A stretch of 43,712 nucleotides of DNA from Gammaproteobacteria bacterium (GTDB lineage Bacteria > Pseudomonadota > Gammaproteobacteria > UBA9214). This document shows, in pieces, positions 8,592-15,867 of this stretch (positions are counted from its first letter, which is position 1; each line of letters starts with the position of its first letter). The notes beneath the pieces are model-generated. The model had not been told where the DNA came from. It saw nothing but the letters and a program-made list of their open reading frames with translations, and did not search any database. The DNA is taken from positions 1-43,712 of the forward strand of contig JAOUBY010000010.1 of the NCBI GenBank assembly GCA_029860045.1, given 5' to 3'. A program made the position numbers and the translations under genes.

Positions 8592-9668
8592 ATGAGCAAC
8601 ACCGCGAAATCACGGCAGCAAGGCATCGAGTCGCTGGAGCAGTTCTTCCTGCCCAGCTTCTGTGAGGTGCGCATGGTGTTTGCGGTAGTGGTCATTGCCG
8701 AGCTGCTGGCCTTTATGCTGACGCTGGTCAGTCCCGGCGTCATCGAGGACCCCTGGGGCAACCTCGGCCTGATCTCGGTGTTCATGCAGTGGATTGCGCT
8801 GACCAGCGCGGTGGTACTGTGTATTGGCCGACCGCTGCTGTCGCGCCTTGGCAATGCGGCTGCGGCCATCGTCAGCTACCTGCTGGTGCTGGTGGTGACC
8901 GCCGTGGTCAGCGAGCTGGCGTTCTGGCTGATGCAGCGCAGCACGCTCTTCCCGAACCTGTCAGAAGGTGATCATGCCATCTTCCTGCTTCGTAGCCTGA
9001 CCATCAGCACCGTGGTGGCGGCCATCGTGCTGCGTTACCTGTATGTGCAATTCCAGTGGCGCCAGAAACTCAAGGCAGAGGCGACGGCGCGTATCCAGGC
9101 ATTGCAGGCACGTATCCGCCCGCACTTCCTGTTCAACAGCATGAATACCATTGCGGCGCTGACGCGTTCGGATCCCGCGACCGCCGAGTCGGCCATCGAG
9201 GACCTGTCAGACCTGTTCCGTGCCTCGCTGAACAGTGCGCCCGGGCAAACCACGCTCGGTGATGAGCTCACGCTGGCGCGTCGCTATCTGAACATCGAGT
9301 CCCTGCGCCTCGGCGAACGCCTGGCCGTGAACTGGGACATGGACAATGTTTCCCTGCAACAGGCGGTACCACCACTGATCCTGCAACCCTTGCTGGAAAA
9401 TGCCATCTACCACGGTATCGAGCCACTGCCTGCAGGGGGGTGTATCACGGTCAGCGGCAGGGCGGATGACAAGGGCCTGACAATCACCATCAGCAACCCG
9501 GTCGCAGCGGGTGGAGTGCGCTCGCAGCACGAGGGCAATCACATCGCCCAGGAAAATATCCGTCAGCGCCTGCAAATTGAATTCGGCAACCGGGCCGGGC
9601 TGGAAAACCGCCAGCACGACGGCATGCATGCTGTGGTGCTGACGATACCGGCGACGGGTGTGACATGA
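8592..9668 (+). CDS. algZ: LytS/AlgZ-type sensor histidine kinase
   Basis: A 358-residue membrane sensor kinase of the His_kinase (LytS/AlgZ/FimS) family. Four hydrophobic segments (about 28-48, 63-80, 90-113, 133-152) are followed by a cytoplasmic kinase domain. The phospho-acceptor region RIRPHFLFNSMNT puts the histidine at H178, and an N-box-like LLENAIYHGIE follows. The glycine boxes are weak, as is normal for this family. It overlaps algR by four bases (ATGA), so the two are translationally coupled. In Pseudomonas this pair controls alginate, type IV pili and virulence; no alginate genes are visible here, so the regulon is unknown. Confidence 0.9.
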   Translation: MSNTAKSRQQGIESLEQFFLPSFCEVRMVFAVVVIAELLAFMLTLVSPGVIEDPWGNLGLISVFMQWIALTSAVVLCIGRPLLSRLGNAAAAIVSYLLVLVVTAVVSELAFWLMQRSTLFPNLSEGDHAIFLLRSLTISTVVAAIVLRYLYVQFQWRQKLKAEATARIQALQARIRPHFLFNSMNTIAALTRSDPATAESAIEDLSDLFRASLNSAPGQTTLGDELTLARRYLNIESLRLGERLAVNWDMDNVSLQQAVPPLILQPLLENAIYHGIEPLPAGGCITVSGRADDKGLTITISNPVAAGGVRSQHEGNHIAQENIRQRLQIEFGNRAGLENRQHDGMHAVVLTIPATGVT

Positions 9669-10399
9669 AAATCCTGATCGTTGATGACGAGGCGCTGGCG
9701 CGTGACCGTCTGCGTCAGCTGGTGGACGAGATCGACGGCTGCACGGTGTGCGCCGAGGCCGTCAACGGCGACGATGCGCTGGAGTGCGTCGCACAATACC
9801 AGCCGGATGTGCTGTTGCTCGATATCCGTATGCCCGGTATGGATGGCCTGGAGGCGGCGCGTCACCTGCAGGCACTGGAGCATCCGCCGGCGATCATCTT
9901 TACCACGGCCTACAATGACTACGCCCTGCAGGCCTTTGAGGCGCATGCCGTGGATTACCTGATGAAGCCGGTGCGCAGCGAGCGCCTTGCCGAGGCATTG
10001 CAGCATGCGCGCCGCCTGACGCGAGTGCAGGCAGCTGCCCTGCAGGAGGCCGATGTTGAAGGTGCAGTGCGGGAACGCATCTGTGTCAATGTGCGCGGCA
10101 GCCTGCAGCTGATCCCGGTTACTGAAATCCGTTATTTTCTGGCAGACCAGAAATACGTCACCGTGTGCGCTGCCGATGGCAAGCTGCTGACCGAGGAGAC
10201 CCTGAAGTTGCTGGAGCAGGAATTTGCCGACCGGTTCGTGCGCATTCATCGCAATGCGCTGGTCGCCCGGCAATACATCACCGGTATCGACAAGGACGAG
10301 GAGGGCCATGCGCGGGTCGTGCTGGCCGGGACTGACGACACGCTGGAAATCAGCCGCCGTCACCTCGCGGACATCCGCAAGCTGGTACGGGCGCTGTAG
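9665..10399 (+). CDS. algR: LytTR-family response regulator AlgR
   Basis: A 244-residue response regulator with an N-terminal receiver domain (about 1-120; acidic pair DD at 7-8, phospho-acceptor D53 in LLDIRMPGMDG, conserved lysine in YLMKPV) and a C-terminal LytTR DNA-binding domain (about 140-240; motifs IRYFLADQKYVTV and RFVRIHRNALV). Length and architecture match AlgR. It is coupled to the kinase gene algZ by a four-base overlap. hemC lies downstream as in Pseudomonas, but an opposing thioredoxin-like gene intervenes, so algR is followed by a convergent neighbour eight bases away. Confidence 0.92.
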   Translation: MKILIVDDEALARDRLRQLVDEIDGCTVCAEAVNGDDALECVAQYQPDVLLLDIRMPGMDGLEAARHLQALEHPPAIIFTTAYNDYALQAFEAHAVDYLMKPVRSERLAEALQHARRLTRVQAAALQEADVEGAVRERICVNVRGSLQLIPVTEIRYFLADQKYVTVCAADGKLLTEETLKLLEQEFADRFVRIHRNALVARQYITGIDKDEEGHARVVLAGTDDTLEISRRHLADIRKLVRAL

Positions 10400-10406
10400 T
10401 TACCAG

Positions 10407-10937
10407 CTAGTTGCGCCCGGGGTCGTCGCAGCCGGCATATTTCACCGTGCTGTCCGGGTCACGAATTCTCAGCAGCGCGGTATCGATGCAGGCATCCAGG
10501 TAGCCGCCAAACAACTCCGGTGTATTGATGCCCACTATGCGCCCCGCCACTTCCCGGCCGCTGCCATCGATAAACACGATGGTCGGTGTCAGCCAGGCCT
10601 TGTAACGGCCGGCGATCTCGTCCACCGCATGGCGCTGGCCGTCAAAGTCGGTGACCCGGGAGCCATCATCCAGTATCAGCCGGCGGATGATGACCCTGTC
10701 GGTGTACTCGCCGCTGATCAGCATGGGGCCAAGAAAATCCTGCTCCAGCTGTCGGCAATACGGGCAGTCGATGGCGCTGAAGGTCAGCATGATCGGTAAT
10801 TGCCGTTGCTGCGCGCGCACGCCGTCTTGTTGCAGGCTGTCACTGACCGGAACGTCGAATTCGGCCTGCGCGCTGCAGACGATCCAGAATAAGGCCCAAA
10901 CGGTGAGTACGGGATTGTATAATCGTCGTTTCATCAT
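10407..10937 (-). CDS. Exported thioredoxin-fold protein (CPYC motif)
   Basis: A 176-residue periplasmic thioredoxin-like protein. The basic start MMKRR, a hydrophobic core and AQA (cleavage after residue 25) form a signal peptide. The redox motif CPYC is at 58-61 in AIDCPYCRQLE, and the cis-proline loop reads LTPTIVFID. This resembles SoxW/thioredoxin_2-type thiol-disulfide proteins, but the partner cannot be deduced. I chose the paired ATGs at 10937/10934, which give a complete signal peptide; a longer frame would run into the divergent hemC. Only 26 bases separate its start from hemC, so each promoter must overlap the neighbouring transcript. Confidence 0.8.
   Translation of the reverse strand: MMKRRLYNPVLTVWALFWIVCSAQAEFDVPVSDSLQQDGVRAQQRQLPIMLTFSAIDCPYCRQLEQDFLGPMLISGEYTDRVIIRRLILDDGSRVTDFDGQRHAVDEIAGRYKAWLTPTIVFIDGSGREVAGRIVGINTPELFGGYLDACIDTALLRIRDPDSTVKYAGCDDPGRN
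10918..10923 (+). promoter_or_regulatory. hemC: Candidate -10 element for hemC
   Basis: A perfect TATAAT lies 40 bases before the hemC ATG, inside the 5' coding part of the opposing thioredoxin-like gene. It would start transcription near 10930 with a leader of about 34 nt that contains an AAGAGGT ribosome-binding-like sequence at 10944-10950, somewhat far from the ATG. I see no recognisable -35, so an activator may be needed if it is real. Confidence 0.4.
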
Positions 10938-10963
10938 TCCATTAAGAGGTTGGACCGCAAGCA

Positions 10964-11893
10964 ATGTCAACCAGTTCACTACGTATTGCGACCCGTAAAA
11001 GTCCGCTGGCCCTGTGGCAGGCCGAGCATGTGCGTGCACGTTTGCAGGAGGCACACCCGGGACTGGTAGTGGAACTGCTCACCATGAGTACACAGGGTGA
11101 CCGGATACTGGACAGCCCGCTGGCAAAGATCGGCGGCAAGGGCCTGTTCGTGAAGGAGCTGGAACAGGGCATGCTGACCGGGGATGCCGACATAGCCGTG
11201 CATTCCATGAAGGACGTGCCGGCCGAGCTGCCGGATGGGCTGGAGATCGGCGCCATTCTTGAGCGCGAGGATCCGCAGGATGCGTTCGTGTCCAACCACT
11301 ACGCGAATGTCGATGCGCTCCCGCAGGGTGCGCGTGTCGGCACCTCCAGCCTGCGTCGCCAGTGCCAGTTGCGTGCGCGGCGCCCGGATCTCGAAATCCT
11401 CGACCTGCGCGGTAATGTCGGCACACGACTGGGCAAGCTGGATGCCGGTGACTATGACGCCATCGTGCTGGCCTGCGCCGGGCTGAAACGCCTTGGCCTG
11501 GGCGAACGTATTACTGCAGCATTCTCCCCCGAGACCATGCTGCCGGCCATTGCGCAGGGTGTGATCGGTATCGAGTGCCGCAGTGACGATGTGTGGGTGG
11601 CCGGGCTGATCGATGTATTGAACGACCCGCACACCGCGATCCGTACGCAGGCGGAGCGCGCCATGAATGCGCGTCTTGCCGGCGGCTGCCAGGCGCCGGT
11701 CGCCGGGTTTTCCGAACTTGTCGACGGTACGCTGGAGCTGCGCGGCCTGGTCGGCCGTCCCGATGGCAGTGACATCATTCACGGCGCGATCAGCGGCCCT
11801 GCGGACGATGCCGTGGCACTGGGGCGCGAGCTGGCCGAGGACCTGCTGGGGCGCGGCGCCGATGTCATCCTGAACGAGTTGCTGGGTGACTAG
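10964..11893 (+). CDS. hemC: Hydroxymethylbilane synthase (porphobilinogen deaminase)
   Basis: Polymerises four porphobilinogens to hydroxymethylbilane in tetrapyrrole synthesis. The product has 309 residues, typical for the family. Visible are the N-terminal [20 protein letters not shown] at 80-86 with the catalytic aspartate D84, the Arg-rich GTSSLRRQ stretch and the dipyrromethane-cofactor cysteine C242 in LAGGCQAPV. It is followed by hemD with an eight-base overlap, the standard hemCD arrangement. Confidence 0.98.
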   Translation: MSTSSLRIATRKSPLALWQAEHVRARLQEAHPGLVVELLTMSTQGDRILDSPLAKIGGKGLFVKELEQGMLTGDADIAVHSMKDVPAELPDGLEIGAILEREDPQDAFVSNHYANVDALPQGARVGTSSLRRQCQLRARRPDLEILDLRGNVGTRLGKLDAGDYDAIVLACAGLKRLGLGERITAAFSPETMLPAIAQGVIGIECRSDDVWVAGLIDVLNDPHTAIRTQAERAMNARLAGGCQAPVAGFSELVDGTLELRGLVGRPDGSDIIHGAISGPADDAVALGRELAEDLLGRGADVILNELLGD

Positions 11894-12635
11894 CGTCCTG
11901 GTTACCCGTCCGGCCGGTCAGGCAGACGGTCTGTGTGAGCGCATCACTGCACTGGGGCATGAGCCCATTCATCTTCCCTCCATCGAGATCGCTGAACCCG
12001 AAGACAGTGCTGCGCTGGATGCATTCGTCAAACGGATGGATCACTGCGACCTCGTGGTACTGGTCAGTGTCAACGCGGTACACATGGGGCTTGCAAAGAT
12101 CCTGCAACAGCGCGACTGGCCGCAACACACACAGTTGGCTGCCGTGGGCCCCACTTCAACTGCAGCCGTTGCGGCGCTGGGGCTGCATGTTGATCACGTG
12201 CCGGAACACGAATTCAGCAGTGAAGGTTTACTGGCGCTGCCCGCATTGCAGGACATGCAGGGCAAGCAGGTTGCCATCCTGCGCGGCAACGGCGGACGTA
12301 ACGCCCTGTCTGAAGCCCTTGCTGCGCGTGGTGCGCAGGTGGAGTACGTCGAGGTGTACCGGCGCGTGTGCCCGCGGGGTTTGGCAGAGCAACTGCAACA
12401 ACTGTTGCAGGATCACGCGCTGGACGTAATCACCGCGACCAGCAACGAGACCCTGCAGAACCTTTACGACATGGCCGGTAGCGCAGGTCAGTCGTTGCTG
12501 CGTAATATCCCACTGGTGGTGGCTAGCCGACGCCAGGCCGCGCTGGCCGCGCAACTCGGCTTCACACAGGGCGCGGTGATCGCCGGACACGCGAGTGATG
12601 AGGCGATGGTGGCGAGTGTGAAGCAAATTGTTTAG
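11886..12635 (+). CDS. hemD: Uroporphyrinogen-III synthase
   Basis: Cyclises and inverts ring D of hydroxymethylbilane to give uroporphyrinogen III. The family is poorly conserved in sequence, but the 249-residue length, the start [14 protein letters not shown], the segment [10 protein letters not shown] and the C-terminal [12 protein letters not shown] fit HemD, and position after hemC is decisive. The start is a GTG overlapping the hemC stop by eight bases. The usual hemX-hemY partners of gammaproteobacterial hemCD operons are absent downstream. Confidence 0.93.
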   Translation: MTSVLVTRPAGQADGLCERITALGHEPIHLPSIEIAEPEDSAALDAFVKRMDHCDLVVLVSVNAVHMGLAKILQQRDWPQHTQLAAVGPTSTAAVAALGLHVDHVPEHEFSSEGLLALPALQDMQGKQVAILRGNGGRNALSEALAARGAQVEYVEVYRRVCPRGLAEQLQQLLQDHALDVITATSNETLQNLYDMAGSAGQSLLRNIPLVVASRRQAALAAQLGFTQGAVIAGHASDEAMVASVKQIV

Positions 12636-12647
12636 CCATAAAATATC

Positions 12648-12965
12648 ATGAACATAATTTCATTCACGCAATTTGCGTTACTTTTCATTGCGGTAATTGT
12701 TTTGCATGTGGTCTGGGCTAAATACAGGATAAAACAATGGGCGTTACGTAATGATTACGTTATCAACAAATGCAAAATTTGCCTTACAGATATAGGGCCC
12801 TTTTCATACTTTGGAACAAGTGGCGGTCAATCTGTTTTCAAAGTAGAAGCAGTGAATTCTGAAGGAGAAATTGAAAAAGGCTATGCGCGCGCTGGCGGTT
12901 TCTTTTTTGGATTATTGAGAAAACGTGTTGAGGTGAAGTGGGATAGAAAACCGTTGGGCGAATAA
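12648..12965 (+). CDS. Small AT-rich membrane-anchored protein of unknown function
   Basis: A 105-residue protein with one N-terminal hydrophobic helix (about 4-24), a CxxC pair at C42/C45 and a soluble domain with a glycine/aromatic stretch (RAGGFFFGLLRKRVEVKW at 81-98). I recall similar short proteins of no known function in diverse bacteria, but cannot name a family with confidence. It starts 12 bases after hemD in the same direction, in the slot often occupied by hemX. Its base composition is clearly more AT-rich than its neighbours and uses codons such as AAA, ATA and TTT freely, which suggests recent acquisition. Confidence 0.65.
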   Translation: MNIISFTQFALLFIAVIVLHVVWAKYRIKQWALRNDYVINKCKICLTDIGPFSYFGTSGGQSVFKVEAVNSEGEIEKGYARAGGFFFGLLRKRVEVKWDRKPLGE

Positions 12966-13043
12966 TCGTTTGCCAGGGCCGTCAATTTTATGCATGGAAT
13001 CGCGCCTTCATCGCTAATGCGCATCCCTGCGCTACGCGATGTA

Positions 13044-13079
13044 CCTACATCCGTGTAGGCAAAGGCGCTCCTGCAATTA
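13044..13079 (-). repeat. Degenerate REP-like element with small hairpin
   Basis: On the minus strand, 13079-13059 resembles the first arm of the palindromic repeat at 18674-18740, with an extra T in the CCTT run. Next to it a 6-bp stem with a TCCG loop (13044-13059) replaces the second half. It lies in the 173-base gap after the AT-rich small gene. Relationship to the family is likely but imperfect. Confidence 0.4.
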
Positions 13080-13138
13080 ATCGTCGTTCCTTGCGCCTTG
13101 GCGCGAGCTTATTTTAGTTACAAAGTGCCAATCAAAAA

Positions 13139-14182
13139 CTAATCACGCTTCAGACCCTTGATGCTCTCTGCCATGGCGGCGTACTCGAAGGCATCCGAGA
13201 AGAAGCGTGATGCATCGAGTTCGTGCTGCATGAACAGGCTGTGTCCGGCATGCACCATCACCGGTGGGCCGCTCATGTAAATGTCGTGTTCGGACAGATC
13301 CGGGTACTGTTTGACCACGGCATCAGTGACCAGGCCGGTTTCTCCGGTCCATTCGTCTTCCGCCATTGGGTCGGACAGCACCGGGGTGTAGCTGAAGTTC
13401 GGGTGTTCCCTGAGCCACTGCTGCGGCAGTACATCAAGGTACAGGTCGCGCACGGCGCGTACACCCCAGAACAGGTGCATGGGCTTGTCGATACCGGTTT
13501 CAAACGCGTGTTCCAGGATACCCTTGATCGGCGCGAAGCCGGTGCCGCCGCCGATCAGGATAGCGGGACGGTCCGAGTCCTCGCGCAGGAAGAAGGTGCC
13601 CAGTGGCCCGCGAATGCGCCACATGGCCTTTTCCTTCATGCTGTGAAATACCTGGTCGGTAAACAGGCCACCTTCCACGAAGCGGATATGCAGTTCGACG
13701 AATTCATCGTCATGCGGTGCATTGGCAATCGAGAAGGCGCGCGGCTCGTGGTCCTTGATCAGCACGTCGATGTACTGGCCGGCGAGAAACTGCATGCGTT
13801 CCGTGGCCGGCAGCTTCAGGTAAATGCGGATGACATCGTGCGCCAGGTGCTCGAGTTTCTGCACACGGCAGGGCAGGGTCTTGACCTCGATGTCGCGCGC
13901 GGCATCGACTTCGCGCACCACGATTTCAAGGTCGCTGGCTGGCCGCGCCTGGCAGAACAGCGCCCTGTGTGTGGCCCTGTCGGTCTCGTTCAGCGCCGGT
14001 GGCGGGCCGTCGGGATAGCCCACCGTGCCGGTTGCCAGCGTGCCCATGCAGGAACCGCAGGCGCCATTGCGACAGCCGTATGGCAGAATAACGCCCTGGC
14101 GCAGCGCGGCATCCAGCACGCTTTCGTTTTCATCAACGGAAAAGCGGTGACCGCTGGACTGTATGGTGACCGTGTAGGGCAT
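13139..14182 (-). CDS. 2Fe-2S/FAD NAD(P)H oxidoreductase (AscD/DdhD-like)
   Basis: A 347-residue flavo-iron-sulfur reductase with an N-terminal plant-type ferredoxin domain (about 1-90; cluster cysteines C37, C42, C45 in GCRNGACGSC and C77) fused to an FNR-type module: FAD-binding RAFS at 148-151, and NAD(P)-binding GGGTGFAPIKG. This matches the family annotated as CDP-6-deoxy-3,4-glucoseen reductase, common in gammaproteobacteria that lack that sugar pathway, so the true electron acceptor is open. No dideoxysugar genes are nearby. It is divergent from the SDR gene. Confidence 0.85.
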   Translation of the reverse strand: MPYTVTIQSSGHRFSVDENESVLDAALRQGVILPYGCRNGACGSCMGTLATGTVGYPDGPPPALNETDRATHRALFCQARPASDLEIVVREVDAARDIEVKTLPCRVQKLEHLAHDVIRIYLKLPATERMQFLAGQYIDVLIKDHEPRAFSIANAPHDDEFVELHIRFVEGGLFTDQVFHSMKEKAMWRIRGPLGTFFLREDSDRPAILIGGGTGFAPIKGILEHAFETGIDKPMHLFWGVRAVRDLYLDVLPQQWLREHPNFSYTPVLSDPMAEDEWTGETGLVTDAVVKQYPDLSEHDIYMSGPPVMVHAGHSLFMQHELDASRFFSDAFEYAAMAESIKGLKRD

Positions 14183-14232
14183 GGTGCTGCAAGAACCTTA
14201 TACAAGAGGATGGGCATTGTCGCTGATCTGGT

Positions 14233-15102
14233 ATGGAAGATAAACCGGGAAACTCTGTGCTTATCGTTGGTTGCGGCTACATTGGCCGGCGTGTGGCGGC
14301 ACTGTTAACGGCGCAGCAGTGCGCGGTAACGGGCATGGTGCGCAGCCCGGAGAGCGTTGCGGCGCTAAAGGCAACTGGTATCGATGGTCTTTGTGCAGAC
14401 CTTGATGCCGGGCTTCCCGATATCTCTGCTGATGAGATTTACTACTTTGCGCCACCGCCCCGCGATGGCGACCGGGATACGCGCATGTCACATTTCCTTG
14501 CCGCGATCACAACAGCGCCACGACGCATCGTATATATCAGTACCAGTGCCGTGTACGGCGATTGCAGCGGTGCCTGGATTACGGAACAGCAGCCAGTCAG
14601 TCCTACCACTGGCCGGGGCCGGCGACGGCTGGATGCCGAGCGCCAGTTGATTGCATGGTCTGAGGCGAATGATGCGCAATGGCTCATCCTGCGCGTGCCC
14701 GGCATTTACGGTCCGGGCAAGTTGCCGCTGGCGCGCCTGCGCAAGGGCTTGCCGGTGTTGCGCGAGGCGGATGCGCCGTGGACCAACCGGATTCACGGTG
14801 ATGACCTTGCTGCGATTTGTGTGGCTGCCATGCAGTCGGCCCATGCGAACACGGTGTACAACGTCAGCGACGGACACCCCAGTAACATGACGGATTACTT
14901 CTTTCGTGTTGCCGATGCCGCTGGCTTGCCACACCCCCCGCAGGTGTCGCCTGCCGAGGCCGAGACGGCATTGTCTGCCGGTATGTTGTCATTTCTCAAC
15001 GATTCGCGGCGCATGAACAACGACAAGTTGCTACGTGAGCTGGATATCAGTTTGCAGTACCCGGAGCTGGCCGCGGGTCTGAAATCCTGCTTTACAGACT
15101 GA
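14233..15102 (+). CDS. NAD-dependent epimerase/SDR family protein
   Basis: A 289-residue extended/atypical SDR protein. The Rossmann dinucleotide motif GCGYIG is at 13-18; a YISTSAVYG segment supplies the serine/tyrosine region, and VYNVSDG follows in the C-terminal part. It resembles YeeZ-type epimerases, whose substrates are unknown. It is divergent from the 2Fe-2S reductase by 50 bases. The last 11 bases overlap the convergent xthA, so transcripts of the two genes are complementary at their 3' ends. Confidence 0.85.
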   Translation: MEDKPGNSVLIVGCGYIGRRVAALLTAQQCAVTGMVRSPESVAALKATGIDGLCADLDAGLPDISADEIYYFAPPPRDGDRDTRMSHFLAAITTAPRRIVYISTSAVYGDCSGAWITEQQPVSPTTGRGRRRLDAERQLIAWSEANDAQWLILRVPGIYGPGKLPLARLRKGLPVLREADAPWTNRIHGDDLAAICVAAMQSAHANTVYNVSDGHPSNMTDYFFRVADAAGLPHPPQVSPAEAETALSAGMLSFLNDSRRMNNDKLLRELDISLQYPELAAGLKSCFTD

Positions 15103-15859
15103 ATTCGGCGACCACCGGCGTGTGGTCGGACGGGCGTTCCAGCCGGCGTGGTTCCTTGTCGATAGTGCACGATAGGCACTGTTCAGCCAGTGCGGGGCTG
15201 GCCAGTATCAGGTCAATACGCAGCCCCCGGTTACGCCGAAAGCCGGCGGCGCGATAATCCCACCAGCTGAAACTGTTCTCTTCCTGTGTGAACTGGCGAA
15301 ACGTGTCGCTCAGGCCCAGATCAAGGATCTTCTGCAGGGCCTGGCGTTCCGGTGTGCTGCACAGGATGCGCTCATGCCAGGCCTCCGGATCATGCACGTC
15401 ACGGTCATCGGGGGCGATGTTGAAATCACCGACGGTGACGAAACGCTCATGTGTCTTGAGCTGGTCGGCAATGTGATCGGTGATCTTTTCCAGCCAGTGC
15501 AGCTTGTGGGCGTATTTCTCGCTACCGACTTCCTGTCCGTTGACGACATACAGGTCGAGGATGCGCACGCCATTGATGGTGGCGCCGAGGATGCGCCGCT
15601 GTGGATCGTCGAGCCCCGGCACATCGGTAACCACGTCACTGGCTTCACTCTTGCTGATGATCGCGACGCCGTTGTAGGTCTTTTGCCCCGAGAACACGAC
15701 GTGATAACCGGCCGCACGGATTTCATCCGCCGGAAAATTCTCGTCGGTCAGCTTGGTTTCCTGCAGGCACAGCACATCTACTTCACTTATGGCCAGCCAG
15801 TCGAGTACCTGCGGCAGGCGGACCTTGAGGGAATTGACGTTCCAGGTGGCTATTTTCAT
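15092..15859 (-). CDS. xthA: Exodeoxyribonuclease III
   Basis: AP endonuclease and 3'-5' exonuclease of base-excision repair. At 255 residues it matches the ExoIII/EEP superfamily. The start MKIATWNVNSLKVRL, the metal-binding E34 in LCLQETKLT, GDFNIAPDDRDVHDP and the terminal SDHTPVVAEF with the catalytic Asp-His are all present. It lies eight bases downstream of prlC in the same direction, so the two may be one operon; the 3' end overlaps the convergent SDR gene by 11 bases. Confidence 0.95.
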   Translation of the reverse strand: MKIATWNVNSLKVRLPQVLDWLAISEVDVLCLQETKLTDENFPADEIRAAGYHVVFSGQKTYNGVAIISKSEASDVVTDVPGLDDPQRRILGATINGVRILDLYVVNGQEVGSEKYAHKLHWLEKITDHIADQLKTHERFVTVGDFNIAPDDRDVHDPEAWHERILCSTPERQALQKILDLGLSDTFRQFTQEENSFSWWDYRAAGFRRNRGLRIDLILASPALAEQCLSCTIDKEPRRLERPSDHTPVVAEFSL

Positions 15860-15867
15860 GAAAGAAC

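Noticed and set aside
8592-10399. Alginate regulation as the function of algZ/algR
   Set aside because: The family and gene order match Pseudomonas, but no alginate or type IV pilus genes are in the window, so only the regulator identity is claimed.
10381-10419. Two alternative inverted repeats at the algR stop as a terminator
   Set aside because: The stems are 7 bp and mutually exclusive, part of them lies inside codons of algR, and there is no T-run on either strand.
13223-14308. 361-codon plus-strand frame opposite the 2Fe-2S reductase
   Set aside because: Antisense shadow of a gene with complete iron-sulfur, FAD and NAD motifs; the frame also runs into the SDR gene.
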